12,787 nt of DNA from JBBAFS01 sp041655255 (GCA_041655255.1 JBBAFS010000047.1:1-12787); one strand, 5' to 3'; counted from the first letter of the stretch, positions 1 through 7,823 are shown. Made by a program: numbers and translations. The notes: generated from the sequence alone by a model not told the origin.

Positions 1-1745
1 ATAGCACCTTTGGCAGCTAATCTAAAGGCCATTTCAGAAGAGTCTACTGAGTGTTCTTTACCATCAACTAATGTTACTCCGATATCGACAAGGGGGTAGC
101 CTGCTAAAAATCCCTCTTCCATGGCATCGATAAGACCTTTCTCAATGCCTGGCATATATCCTTTGGAAACGGCTCCACCTTTAATGGCGTTGGTAAATGA
201 GTAATACTCTCCTCGCTCAATGGGTTCAATTTCAATGTGGACTTTACCATATTGGCCGTGCCCACCTGATTGTTTTTTGTGAGCATATTCGACAATCCCG
301 CTCTTTTTGGTAATCGTTTCACGATATGCAATCTTTGGTAAGCGGGTATTAATAGTAATCTTTTGTCGCTCTTGAACTTTATCAAGAATCTGATTGAGGT
401 GTAATTCACCCATTCCGCTAATAGTAGACTCACGTGTTTCATCGTTGTATCTGATTTGGAATGTGAGATCCTCTTCAGTGATACGATATAAACTTTCGTT
501 CATCTTATCTTCCGATTTTTTATCTCCAGCTTCAATGGCTAAGGAGTATACCGGAGATGGGATTCGTAATGGTCTAAAAGTAAATGAAGTATCAGTTGAG
601 ACTAATGAAGCGTTGGTCGCTGTAATGGAACTACGGGCAATAACACCAATATCTCCAGCAACAAGTTTATCAGTTTCAATAAGCTTTTTACCAACCATTC
701 GAAAGACTTTTCCAGCTTTCTCTTTTTTCCCCATCTCTGGGTTATAGAGTTCTGTATCACCACTAATTGAGCCACGAACAACTTTGACGTAGGCTAATTT
801 ACCACTGAATTGGTCAATGGTTGTTTTAAACACATACGAGGCAACAGAACCACTTTCACTTACTTCAATAGCTTTCTCTTCTTCGTTCTCAATAATAAAC
901 TCTTCTTTACCTAAAGGAGAGGGGAATGATTCACTGATAAATGTCAGTAAATTTGCAATCCCGGAACCTAAGGCAGAACTACCAGCAAACACTGGGACAA
1001 TTGAGTTATGATCAAATGCTAATGTTAAACCAGAGCGAATATCTTCAATAGAGAGTGTCCCCTCTTCAAAGTACTTCTCCATCAGTTCATCTGAGCCTTC
1101 AGCAGCAGCTTCAATTAAAGCTGATTCATACTCTTCGACTAACGAAGCAAACTCTTGGGGAATCTCACCAACACTCTCTTTCTCTCCTGCATGTAAGAAA
1201 TAGGCTTTCTTTTCAATCAGGTTAATGACACCTTTAAAGTTTTCAGCACTCCCCATAGGGATGGTGATTAACACATAGTTGGCATCGAGTTGTTCTTTGA
1301 GATGGTCAAAACCACTGAAAAAGTCGGCTCGTTCACGATCTACTTTATTCATAAACACTGCACGAGGCTTATTTCGGTCATTGAGTCGCTTCCACAACTT
1401 AATGGTCTCAATTTGAGCACCATCACGTGCATCAACAGTCACAATAGCCGATTCACAAGAACGAAATGCCCCAACAACTTCTCCAATGAAGTCGGCAGTT
1501 CCGGGAGTATCGATAAAAGTGAGACTCTTGTCGTTATACGAGAGGTTGGCCATTGCAGCGTGAATTGAGATTTTTCGCTGAATCTCCTCCTCGGTGTAAT
1601 CACTCACAGTTTTACCCGATTCGACAGATTCAAATCGGCTAGTTACACCATTTTGGAACAGTATCTGCTCAAGCAAAGAGGTTTTACCTGTTCCATTGTG
1701 ACCAACAATGGCAATGTTTCGAATGTCACTACTTTTTACGCTCAT
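1..1745 (-). CDS. EF-G-like translation GTPase (EF-G paralogue), C-terminus beyond window
   Basis: I translated this minus-strand frame by hand; 581 codons are visible, with no stop before the window edge. The N-terminal G domain has a P-loop GHNGTGKT (about 15-22), a switch I region reading QRKISI where true EF-G has RGITI, DTPGT at 79-83, and NKVD at 133-136. An EF-G domain II/III follows, with SGMGELHL. Domain IV carries SGGHGQYGKV and GGAVSKGY, then DSSEMAFRLAA, where the window cuts it. By comparison with full EF-Gs, about 100 residues (domain V) are missing. The GHxGxGKT P-loop marks the divergent EF-G-like subfamily, not the housekeeping translocase; its cellular role is not well established. 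The ATG at 1743-1745 is preceded by a perfect AGGAGG at 1750-1755. The catalytic His of switch II is Thr83 here. The gene lies 84 bp downstream of the EF-G2-type gene and has its own promoter candidate. Confidence 0.93.
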   Translation of the reverse strand, partial: MSVKSSDIRNIAIVGHNGTGKTSLLEQILFQNGVTSRFESVESGKTVSDYTEEEIQRKISIHAAMANLSYNDKSLTFIDTPGTADFIGEVVGAFRSCESAIVTVDARDGAQIETIKLWKRLNDRNKPRAVFMNKVDRERADFFSGFDHLKEQLDANYVLITIPMGSAENFKGVINLIEKKAYFLHAGEKESVGEIPQEFASLVEEYESALIEAAAEGSDELMEKYFEEGTLSIEDIRSGLTLAFDHNSIVPVFAGSSALGSGIANLLTFISESFPSPLGKEEFIIENEEEKAIEVSESGSVASYVFKTTIDQFSGKLAYVKVVRGSISGDTELYNPEMGKKEKAGKVFRMVGKKLIETDKLVAGDIGVIARSSITATNASLVSTDTSFTFRPLRIPSPVYSLAIEAGDKKSEDKMNESLYRITEEDLTFQIRYNDETRESTISGMGELHLNQILDKVQERQKITINTRLPKIAYRETITKKSGIVEYAHKKQSGGHGQYGKVHIEIEPIERGEYYSFTNAIKGGAVSKGYMPGIEKGLIDAMEEGFLAGYPLVDIGVTLVDGKEHSVDSSEMAFRLAAKGA

Positions 1746-1788
1746 ACATCCTCCTAATATAACTAAAGTCACAAAAGACTCAAAAAAT

Positions 1789-1817
1789 ATACTAAGGTCA
1801 AAAAAACCTATTGTCAA
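1789..1817 (-). promoter_or_regulatory. sigma70-type promoter for the EF-G-like gene
   Basis: Read on the minus strand, a perfect -35 TTGACA (1817-1812) is followed after 17 bp by TAGTAT (1794-1789, 4/6 match to the -10 consensus). Transcription would start near 1782. That gives a leader of about 37 nt containing the AGGAGG at 1750-1755. The promoter sits wholly in the 84-bp gap after the upstream EF-G gene, so the EF-G-like gene can be expressed independently of it. Confidence 0.6.
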
Positions 1818-1829
1818 ACAATAACGACG

Positions 1830-3860
1830 TTATGACTCTTTTGGTGCAAAGTGGGAAAATTCCATAGTAAATGTTCCCCTCCCTTGGGTAGAGCTCCGTA
1901 AAGCCGTTGAATAACCAAATAATCGAGCCAGTGGAGCTTGGGCAATCACATGATCACCAGTTACGCGACTCTCCATCGATTGAATTAACCCACCTCGGGA
2001 GGTGATATTACTCATCACATCTCCCACATATTGAGAGGGGACTGTGATATCTACATTCATCACTGGTTCTAATAACACAGGCTCTGCATCTCGTGCGGCT
2101 GACTCAAAACAGAGAGCTGTTGCTGCCTCATATGCAAAGGATGAAGCAGTTAACTCATTGTATTGAACACTCTCGATGGTCACTTCAAGATCGATGACTT
2201 CATAACCGTAGCGTATACCACTACTCAGTGAGTTTTGAATACCTCGATGTATAGCATCTAAGAATTCAGAGGGTAACTCTTTCGTTGTTACCTTTGAAAT
2301 AATGTGAGTTCCCTCTTTTTGAGCTAATGGTCGCAGTGAGAGTGTGACTGTTGCACTGTGTTCTTTTCCTGCCAATAGACGCTCATAATGTTCAGTTTTA
2401 GTAATTGATTTGGTAATTGATTCACGATAGGTAACTTGTGGATCACCAACACGAGCTTTTACTTTCATCTCATCGGTGAGGCGAGTCTTTAAGACCTCTA
2501 AGTGTAACTCGCCCATACCACTGATCACCAACTGTCCTGTATCTTTATCCTCTTTCCAAAAGAACGTTGGATCTTCTTGAGAGAGAATTTGTAGTGAGTG
2601 TTTTAACTTATCTTGATCACTGAGGGTATTCGGTTCAATGGCCACTGAGATAACTGGCTCAGGGAACCGGATCTCTTCAAGTAGAATTTGCGACGCTTCA
2701 TTTCCGATAGTATCTCCAGTTTGCGCCCCTTTAAATCCAATAATAACACCAATGTCTCCACATGAGAGAGTATCTAATGCTTCAGGGCGATTGGCGTGCA
2801 TCCGAACTATACGGTTAATCCGTTCTCGTTTCTTTTTGGTAATATTCATCACAGCAGTCGCTTTTTTGAATTGTCCTGAATAGACTCGGACAAAGCAGAG
2901 AGCTCCCGCTTCTCGATCGTGGATAATTTTAAAAATGAGAGCAAGAGGAGGACCGTTGGGATCGTGAATAACATCAACTTCTTCATCCTTTTTCACATTG
3001 ATTCCCTTTAAGGGGGGGATATCAAGTGGGGAAGGAAGAAGTTGTACAATTCCATCTAACAGTGTTTGTACTCCAATATTTTTAAGTGAAGCACCAACAA
3101 ACACAGGTAATAACTTTCGTGCAATAGTTGCTTTTCTAAGGGTTTGATACACCAAGGTGTGATCAATTTCCTCTCCTGCAAAGTAAGCTTCCATGATCTC
3201 ATCGTTATGAGAGGCTACTGCATCTATGAGTTTATCATGCCACGATTGGGCAATGTCTTGATGTTCAGTAGGAAGATCACTGACAGTCATGCTGCTTCCT
3301 AAATCACTAGGTTCGAATGTGATCATCTTTTGGTTCAACACATCAATAAGACCGCTGAAACTTTGCTCCGAACCAATCGGGAGATAAAGAGGAACTGCAT
3401 TGATATTGAATTTTGTCTCAATTTCTTTGATAACTCGATAAAAATCGGCACCAAGGCGATCCATTTTATTGACAAAGACGATGCGTGGTACTGAGTAGGT
3501 ATCGGCTTGTCTCCATACTGTCTCAGTTTGGGGCTCAACACCACTGACACCACACACCACAGCCACAGCACCATCTAACACTCTAAGAGAGCGTTCTACT
3601 TCGGCTGTGAAGTCGACGTGTCCTGGGGTGTCGATAATATTGATTTGGTGCTCTTTCCAAAAACAGGTGGTAGCAGCACTTGTGATGGTGATACCTCGGT
3701 TTTGCTCTTGCTCGAGATAATCCATCGATGCTTCACCATCATCGACTTCACCAATGCGATAGTTTTCACCAGTATAAAACAAGATGCGTTCGGTTGTAGT
3801 CGTCTTTCCCGCATCAATGTGAGCCATAATTCCTATATTTCTAATGTGTGAGTCGTCCAT
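1830..3860 (-). CDS. fusA: Elongation factor G, ribosome-recycling type (spdEFG2 / mitochondrial EF-G2-like)
   Basis: This is a complete 676-aa translation GTPase. The G domain is canonical: AHIDAGKT (13-20), RGITIT (55-60), DTPGH with catalytic His81, and NKMD (131-134). Domains II and III include SGMGELHLE near 447-455, and domain V includes EPVLLEPVMNVDITVP and GYSTALRSSTQGRGTFTMEF. The informative part is domain IV. Where translocating EF-G has the conserved SGGxGQY stretch, this protein reads ERLLAGKEHSATVTLSL (about 493-509). From family knowledge, that pattern resembles human GFM2 and Borrelia EF-G2, which split post-termination ribosomes together with ribosome recycling factor and do not act as the main translocase. 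I therefore infer a recycling role and expect a separate translocase fusA elsewhere in the genome. The ATG is preceded by AAGGA about 11 nt upstream. The gene follows the P-type ATPase gene by 72 bp. Confidence 0.95.
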   Translation of the reverse strand: MDDSHIRNIGIMAHIDAGKTTTTERILFYTGENYRIGEVDDGEASMDYLEQEQNRGITITSAATTCFWKEHQINIIDTPGHVDFTAEVERSLRVLDGAVAVVCGVSGVEPQTETVWRQADTYSVPRIVFVNKMDRLGADFYRVIKEIETKFNINAVPLYLPIGSEQSFSGLIDVLNQKMITFEPSDLGSSMTVSDLPTEHQDIAQSWHDKLIDAVASHNDEIMEAYFAGEEIDHTLVYQTLRKATIARKLLPVFVGASLKNIGVQTLLDGIVQLLPSPLDIPPLKGINVKKDEEVDVIHDPNGPPLALIFKIIHDREAGALCFVRVYSGQFKKATAVMNITKKKRERINRIVRMHANRPEALDTLSCGDIGVIIGFKGAQTGDTIGNEASQILLEEIRFPEPVISVAIEPNTLSDQDKLKHSLQILSQEDPTFFWKEDKDTGQLVISGMGELHLEVLKTRLTDEMKVKARVGDPQVTYRESITKSITKTEHYERLLAGKEHSATVTLSLRPLAQKEGTHIISKVTTKELPSEFLDAIHRGIQNSLSSGIRYGYEVIDLEVTIESVQYNELTASSFAYEAATALCFESAARDAEPVLLEPVMNVDITVPSQYVGDVMSNITSRGGLIQSMESRVTGDHVIAQAPLARLFGYSTALRSSTQGRGTFTMEFSHFAPKES

Positions 3861-3932
3861 AGTGTGTATCCTTATCGAACAGAAGATACCACAAAAAGAG
3901 GATTTAGGTAAGATGAGGACCCATAAGGGGCG

Positions 3933-6035
3933 TTATCGTTGTTTTAAGGCTCGTAGTGAGTTTAAAATTGCCAATAAAGCGACCCCTGTGTCGGCAAAAA
4001 CAGCCAACCACATCGAAGCTAGACCAAAGGCGCCTAAGATCATCACAATTATCTTAATTCCAATGGCCAAGGTGATATTTTGTTTCACAATATGCATTGT
4101 GTAACGGCTGTGACGAATTGCTTTAGGGATGTGTAATAGTTGATCACCCATAACAACAACATCACTCGATTCAATGGCTGCATCAGAACCAATACCACCC
4201 ATGGAAATACCAACATCACTTAATGCTAATACTGGAGAGTCATTCATTCCATCTCCAACAAAGACAACACTCTCTTTGCTCTTTCTTTGGGCAATGGCTT
4301 TCTCTACAATAAAAAGCTTATCATGAGGAAGTAAGTTCCCTTCAAAGGTAGTAATACCTAATCGAGCAGCCACATGGTTCACTGAAGAGTGATCATCACC
4401 ACTTAAGATCCCTATGGTAGAAACACCTAAAGCTTTGAGCTCTTTCATCATTTCAGGAGCTTCTTCTTTCATAACATCACTGAGAAAGAGAGCCCCAATG
4501 TAGTGATGATCAATGGCAACATAGACCACAGTTGATGATTGTTGTTCAATTGAGGCAATCTCTTGGTCACTTATGTCTTGGATAAAGAGGCGTGAGCCAA
4601 TGTGAATGATATGTGAATCTACTTTTCCAGTAATCCCTTTACCTGAAATTTCTGATACCTCGGTAGCCTGAAAAAGAGGTAACTCGCACGAAGAGGTAAT
4701 AGCTGAAGCAATAGGGTGGTGTGAGTGTGCTTCTAACGAGGCAGCGTATCGGATAATCTCTTGTTCGCTTAATGAGGTATTGTTTACTTCTACATGTGTG
4801 ACATGAAACACCCCTTTGGTCAGTGTTCCTGTTTTATCTAAAAAGAGAGTTTTCACTGAGGCAAGTTTTTGTATCACATCGCCCCCTTTCACTAACACTC
4901 CTAGGCGACTGAGACCCCCAATTCCACCAAAAAAGCCGAGAGGGACACTAATAACTAATGCACATGGACATGAGATCACTAAAAATACTAATGAGCGATA
5001 AACCCAAGTTGTTAACTCACCTTGGTTAAATAGAGGTGGTAACAAAGCAAGAGCTAAGGCTAAAAAGACTACAATAGGGGTGTAGTAACGGGCAAAGGTG
5101 GTGATAAAACGTTCAGTTTGCGCTTTTTTAGTAGAAGCCTCTTCTACTAAGCGAAGCATCGTAGCCACTGTTGAATCTTCATAGTTTGTAGTAGCTACTG
5201 CTTCAAGCACTCCACTACCGTTAATTGAACCACTTAAAAGATGATCGTCAATAGTGACACCTTTTGGAACTGATTCACCAGTAATAGCTTTCGTATCGAC
5301 AAACGAGTTACCTGAAACAACTTGGGCATCGACTGCTACTTTTTCTCCAGCTTTAATTAAGAGTCGATCTCCAACAACTATTTCAGAGGGGTGTACTTGG
5401 GTAAATTCACCTTGGCGAAATACCGTAGCGCTTAAGGGCCTTACATCAATCAACGAGCTAATAGAGGCTCTGGATTTTCTTATTGCAAGATGTTGAACAT
5501 ACTCTCCCGCTTGATAAAATGCCATAACAGCGACAGCTTCATTATAATCGCCAATGATAAAAGCACCAAAAGTGGCAATCGTCATCAAAAAATATTCATC
5601 AAAAAGCTTTCCTCGAACAATATTTCTCAGTGCCCGAAAAACCACATCATATCCACTTAACAAATAAGAGAGGATAAACAGTATAAAAGAGTATTCAAAG
5701 GTTATCACACTACCAATAAGTAGCAGTGTCAAAGAAGCTCCTAAGCGGAGTAATAAGAGGTGGGAGTGATCATCACTGTGATGATGCTCATCTCGATCAC
5801 GAGAGGCATGTTTTTGGGTAATAGAGGCCTCTGGCTCCTCTTTGAGAATGGTATCTTTAATCAATTTTTCAAAATGTGGATTTGTCTCAAAAGAAGAAGA
5901 AATAATTAATGTATTGGTAGCAACATCAATAGAAGAGGCAACCACGCCATCAACTTTTTTGATCGCATCTTCAACATGTAATGCACACACAGCACAGTCT
6001 ATTCCCTTAATGTTGTACGTATACTGATGAGCCAT
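3933..6035 (-). CDS. cadA: P1B-type heavy-metal efflux ATPase (Zn2+/Cd2+/Pb2+ group)
   Basis: A 700-aa inner-membrane pump that exports soft divalent metals using ATP. An N-terminal HMA domain carries the metal-binding GIDCAVC (Cys14, Cys17). A His/Asp-rich linker (about 76-92), a likely extra metal-binding stretch, follows. The transmembrane core then has TGES (252-255, actuator), the CPC metal site (356-358), DKTGT with phosphorylated Asp400, the nucleotide-domain HP pair (440-441), GDGMND (594-599) and a final pair of helices with Lys in TM7 and FADTG (Asp682) in TM8. CPC plus the TM7 Lys and TM8 DTG are typical of the ZntA/CadA (P1B-2) group and argue against a copper pump. The ATG at 6033-6035 has AGGAGA five bases upstream. 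An operator-like palindrome overlaps its promoter, suggesting metal-responsive derepression. No ArsR- or MerR-family regulator gene is in the window. Exact metal preference cannot be read from sequence alone. Confidence 0.95.
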   Translation of the reverse strand: MAHQYTYNIKGIDCAVCALHVEDAIKKVDGVVASSIDVATNTLIISSSFETNPHFEKLIKDTILKEEPEASITQKHASRDRDEHHHSDDHSHLLLLRLGASLTLLLIGSVITFEYSFILFILSYLLSGYDVVFRALRNIVRGKLFDEYFLMTIATFGAFIIGDYNEAVAVMAFYQAGEYVQHLAIRKSRASISSLIDVRPLSATVFRQGEFTQVHPSEIVVGDRLLIKAGEKVAVDAQVVSGNSFVDTKAITGESVPKGVTIDDHLLSGSINGSGVLEAVATTNYEDSTVATMLRLVEEASTKKAQTERFITTFARYYTPIVVFLALALALLPPLFNQGELTTWVYRSLVFLVISCPCALVISVPLGFFGGIGGLSRLGVLVKGGDVIQKLASVKTLFLDKTGTLTKGVFHVTHVEVNNTSLSEQEIIRYAASLEAHSHHPIASAITSSCELPLFQATEVSEISGKGITGKVDSHIIHIGSRLFIQDISDQEIASIEQQSSTVVYVAIDHHYIGALFLSDVMKEEAPEMMKELKALGVSTIGILSGDDHSSVNHVAARLGITTFEGNLLPHDKLFIVEKAIAQRKSKESVVFVGDGMNDSPVLALSDVGISMGGIGSDAAIESSDVVVMGDQLLHIPKAIRHSRYTMHIVKQNITLAIGIKIIVMILGAFGLASMWLAVFADTGVALLAILNSLRALKQR

Positions 6036-6056
6036 TGCTATCTCCTAAATATGAAA

Positions 6057-6076
6057 ATATGATTGTACGTTCATAT
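6057..6076. promoter_or_regulatory. Imperfect palindrome, candidate ArsR/SmtB-type metal operator
   Basis: ATATGA (6057-6062) and TCATAT (6071-6076) form a perfect inverted pair around an 8-bp spacer whose centre, GTAC, is also self-complementary. On the minus strand the left arm reads ATATGAAC, like half-sites of Zn/Cd sensors of the ArsR/SmtB family. A third ATATGA lies at 6049-6054. The site overlaps the predicted transcription start of the ATPase gene, just downstream of its -10 region, where bound repressor would block transcription. Confidence 0.5.
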
Positions 6077-6080
6077 AAAA

Positions 6081-6107
6081 AGTATCGATTTATCCCCTCT
6101 ATGTCAA
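6081..6107 (-). promoter_or_regulatory. Promoter of the metal-efflux ATPase gene
   Basis: On the minus strand a perfect -35 TTGACA (6107-6102) is followed by GATACT (6086-6081, 4/6 match, 15-bp spacing). A weaker alternative -10 is TACTTT (6084-6079, 17-bp spacing). A short spacer like the 15-bp one is also known from metal-regulated promoters. Transcription would begin around 6072-6076, inside the palindrome at 6057-6076. Confidence 0.55.
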
Positions 6108-6126
6108 GACTTTAAGTCCTCCCTTC

Positions 6127-6155
6127 TTGAACAAACACCCATCAATTGGCATAGT
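6127..6155 (+). promoter_or_regulatory. Promoter of guaB
   Basis: TTGAAC (6127-6132) and CATAGT (6150-6155) are spaced by 17 bp, each matching consensus at four of six positions. The predicted start is near 6162, giving a leader of only about 13 nt that contains GGGGGAA before ATG 6175. So short a leader leaves no room for a riboswitch. The TTG at 6127, which could be read as an upstream start codon for guaB, is better explained as this -35 box. Confidence 0.5.
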
Positions 6156-6174
6156 GTGCCTACTGGGGGAAATT

Positions 6175-7674
6175 ATGGCTACATACATACATGAACCATC
6201 AAGAACATTTAGTGAATATCTGTTAATTCCACGCTATTCAACCAAAGAGTGTACACCCGATGCGGTAGATATCTCGGTCCCTTTAGTGAAATTCCATAAA
6301 GGGGAAACACCATCACATAAACTCAACATTCCACTTGTTTCTGCCATCATGCAATCGGTAAGTAATGACACATTAGCTATTGCATTAGCAAAAGAGGGAG
6401 GCTTGTCCTTTATCTTTAGTAGCCAATCAATTGAGAGCCAAGTAGAGATGGTCCGAAAGGTGAAACTTCACAAAGCGGGCTTTGTGACCAGTGATTCAAA
6501 TATTATGCCTCACCAAACTCTCAGTGATTTGATCACACTCAAAGAGCGCACATCCCACTCAACGGTTGCTGTTACTGATGATGGAACTGCTCATGGGAAG
6601 TTAGTCGGTATTGTCACCTCACGAGATTATCGAGTTCATCGGATGGATGCACGTACCCCCATCAGTGAATTTATGACTCCATTAGAACATCTTGTGTATG
6701 GAAACGATGGGATGAGCTTAACTGAAGCGAACGATATGATTTGGGATCATAAGCTCAATGTGCTTCCTATTGTCGATAGAGATGGAAACTTATGTTCATT
6801 AGTGTTTCGTAAAGATTACGACTCACACAAACAAAACCCCTTAGAACTACACGATCATGCAAAACGGTACATGGTTGGAGCAGGGATAAATACCCATGAT
6901 TATGAAAAGCGTGTTCCCGCCCTTATTGAAGCGGGAGCCGATATCTTTTGTATCGACTCATCAGAAGGGTTTACTGAGTGGCAACAAGAGACAATCTCTT
7001 ATATCAAAAAGAATTACGGTGATGATGTAAAAGTGGGAGCGGGGAACATCGTTGATGCTGAAGGGTTTCGATTTTTAGCTGCCAGTGGGGCTGATTTTAT
7101 TAAAGTAGGTATTGGTGGTGGATCTATTTGTATTACTCGTGAAACAAAAGGAATTGGGCGCGGACAAGCTTCAGCATTGATTGAAGTTGCCCAAGAGCGT
7201 GATGCGTATTACAAAGAGACAGGAATCTACATCCCCATTTGTAGTGATGGTGGTATTGTCCACGATTATCATCTCACTTTAGCTTTAGCTATGGGGGCCG
7301 ATTTTATTATGTTAGGACGCTATTTTGCCCGTTTTGACGAATCTCCTACCGAAAAAGTCTTTGTGAATGGACAATATATGAAAGAGTATTGGGGAGAAGG
7401 ATCTAACCGTGCTCGTAACTGGCAACGCTACACAGCCGATAAAGAGGGGCGTCTCTCTTTTGAGGAGGGAGTCGACTCATATGTTCCGTATGCTGGTTCG
7501 TTAAAGCACAATGTGGGAACAACCTTATCAAAAGTAAAATCGACGATGTGTAACTGTGGAGCCCTTAATCTAAACCAACTTAAAAAGAACGCAAAACTCA
7601 CTGTGGTCTCCTCCACAAGTATCGTAGAGGGTGGGGCACACGACGTTGTTCTTAAAGAGCAATATAGTTCTTAA
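6175..7674 (+). CDS. guaB: IMP dehydrogenase (GuaB)
   Basis: Catalyses the NAD+-dependent oxidation of IMP to XMP, the committed step to GMP. Counting from ATG 6175 the protein has 499 aa: a TIM-barrel half, an inserted CBS-domain pair (about 103-218), then the catalytic half. Visible active-site features are the NAD-site Asp261 in CIDSSEG, the catalytic loop GGGSICITR with Cys319, SDGG (357-360), GRYFARF (381-387) and the flap pair Arg418-Tyr419. GGGSICITR, where the common bacterial form is GPGSICTTR, together with MKEYWGEGS and STMCNCGA, puts it in a distinct IMPDH subclass that also includes the Tritrichomonas foetus enzyme. The frame is open back to a TTG at 6127, but I prefer ATG 6175: GGGGGAA lies just upstream and the family begins there. 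It is divergent from the ATPase gene. No clear terminator precedes the tRNA, so some transcripts may run through it. Confidence 0.95.
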   Translation: MATYIHEPSRTFSEYLLIPRYSTKECTPDAVDISVPLVKFHKGETPSHKLNIPLVSAIMQSVSNDTLAIALAKEGGLSFIFSSQSIESQVEMVRKVKLHKAGFVTSDSNIMPHQTLSDLITLKERTSHSTVAVTDDGTAHGKLVGIVTSRDYRVHRMDARTPISEFMTPLEHLVYGNDGMSLTEANDMIWDHKLNVLPIVDRDGNLCSLVFRKDYDSHKQNPLELHDHAKRYMVGAGINTHDYEKRVPALIEAGADIFCIDSSEGFTEWQQETISYIKKNYGDDVKVGAGNIVDAEGFRFLAASGADFIKVGIGGGSICITRETKGIGRGQASALIEVAQERDAYYKETGIYIPICSDGGIVHDYHLTLALAMGADFIMLGRYFARFDESPTEKVFVNGQYMKEYWGEGSNRARNWQRYTADKEGRLSFEEGVDSYVPYAGSLKHNVGTTLSKVKSTMCNCGALNLNQLKKNAKLTVVSSTSIVEGGAHDVVLKEQYSS

Positions 7675-7693
7675 CTAAAAAGTGAATAGCCAC

Positions 7694-7722
7694 TTGACGA
7701 ACTTTCACTAGCATGATAGGTT
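7694..7722 (+). promoter_or_regulatory. Promoter of the tRNA-Val gene
   Basis: TTGACG (7694-7699, 5/6) is followed by a 17-bp spacer and TAGGTT (7717-7722). The -10 is only 3/6 but is preceded by TG at the extended -10 position (TGATAGGTT). The predicted start is about 7729, some 11 bases before the mature tRNA 5' end. Confidence 0.5.
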
Positions 7723-7739
7723 TTTTTCGTTGCCTATGC

Positions 7740-7811
7740 GGGGGGTTAGCTCAGCGGGAGAGCTCCTGCCTTACAAGCAGGAAGTCGTGGGTTCAAATCC
7801 CTCACCCCCCA
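7740..7811 (+). tRNA. tRNA-Val, anticodon TAC
   Basis: Folding by eye gives a full cloverleaf. The acceptor stem GGGGGGT (7740-7746) pairs with ACCCCCC (7804-7810). The D arm is GCTC/GAGC. The anticodon stem CCTGC/GCAGG encloses the loop CTTACAA, giving anticodon TAC (valine, GTA and probably other GTN codons). The T arm is GTGGG/CCCTC with loop TTCAAAT, and the discriminator is A at 7811. The T stem has one T:T mismatch at its second pair. CCA is not encoded, so it must be added by tRNA nucleotidyltransferase. Confidence 0.96.
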
Positions 7812-7823
7812 TACACACCACAC

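Noticed and set aside
394..1568. Plus-strand open frames opposite the EF-G-like gene.
   Set aside because: They are antisense shadows. The minus-strand frame is continuous, shows all EF-G motifs and has a promoter and perfect ribosome binding site.
1800..1823. Possible intrinsic terminator after the recycling-type EF-G gene (TATTG/CAATA hairpin followed by seven T on the minus strand).
   Set aside because: The stem is only five mostly A/T pairs and overlaps the perfect TTGACA of the next gene's promoter. The promoter reading is better supported.
6127..6174. Sixteen-codon N-terminal extension of guaB from TTG 6127.
   Set aside because: It has no ribosome binding site, no family counterpart, and overlaps the predicted -35/-10 boxes. 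ATG 6175 has GGGGGAA just upstream.
6036..6174. A purine or metal riboswitch in the guaB/ATPase divergent region.
   Set aside because: Predicted leaders are about 13 nt (guaB) and 40 nt (ATPase), too short for a known aptamer plus expression platform, and no conserved aptamer core is seen.
7681..7709. Inverted repeats AGTGAA/TTCACT and AAGTG/CACTT after guaB as a terminator.
   Set aside because: Short stems with no T tract immediately following. The TTGACG of the tRNA promoter lies within the region.
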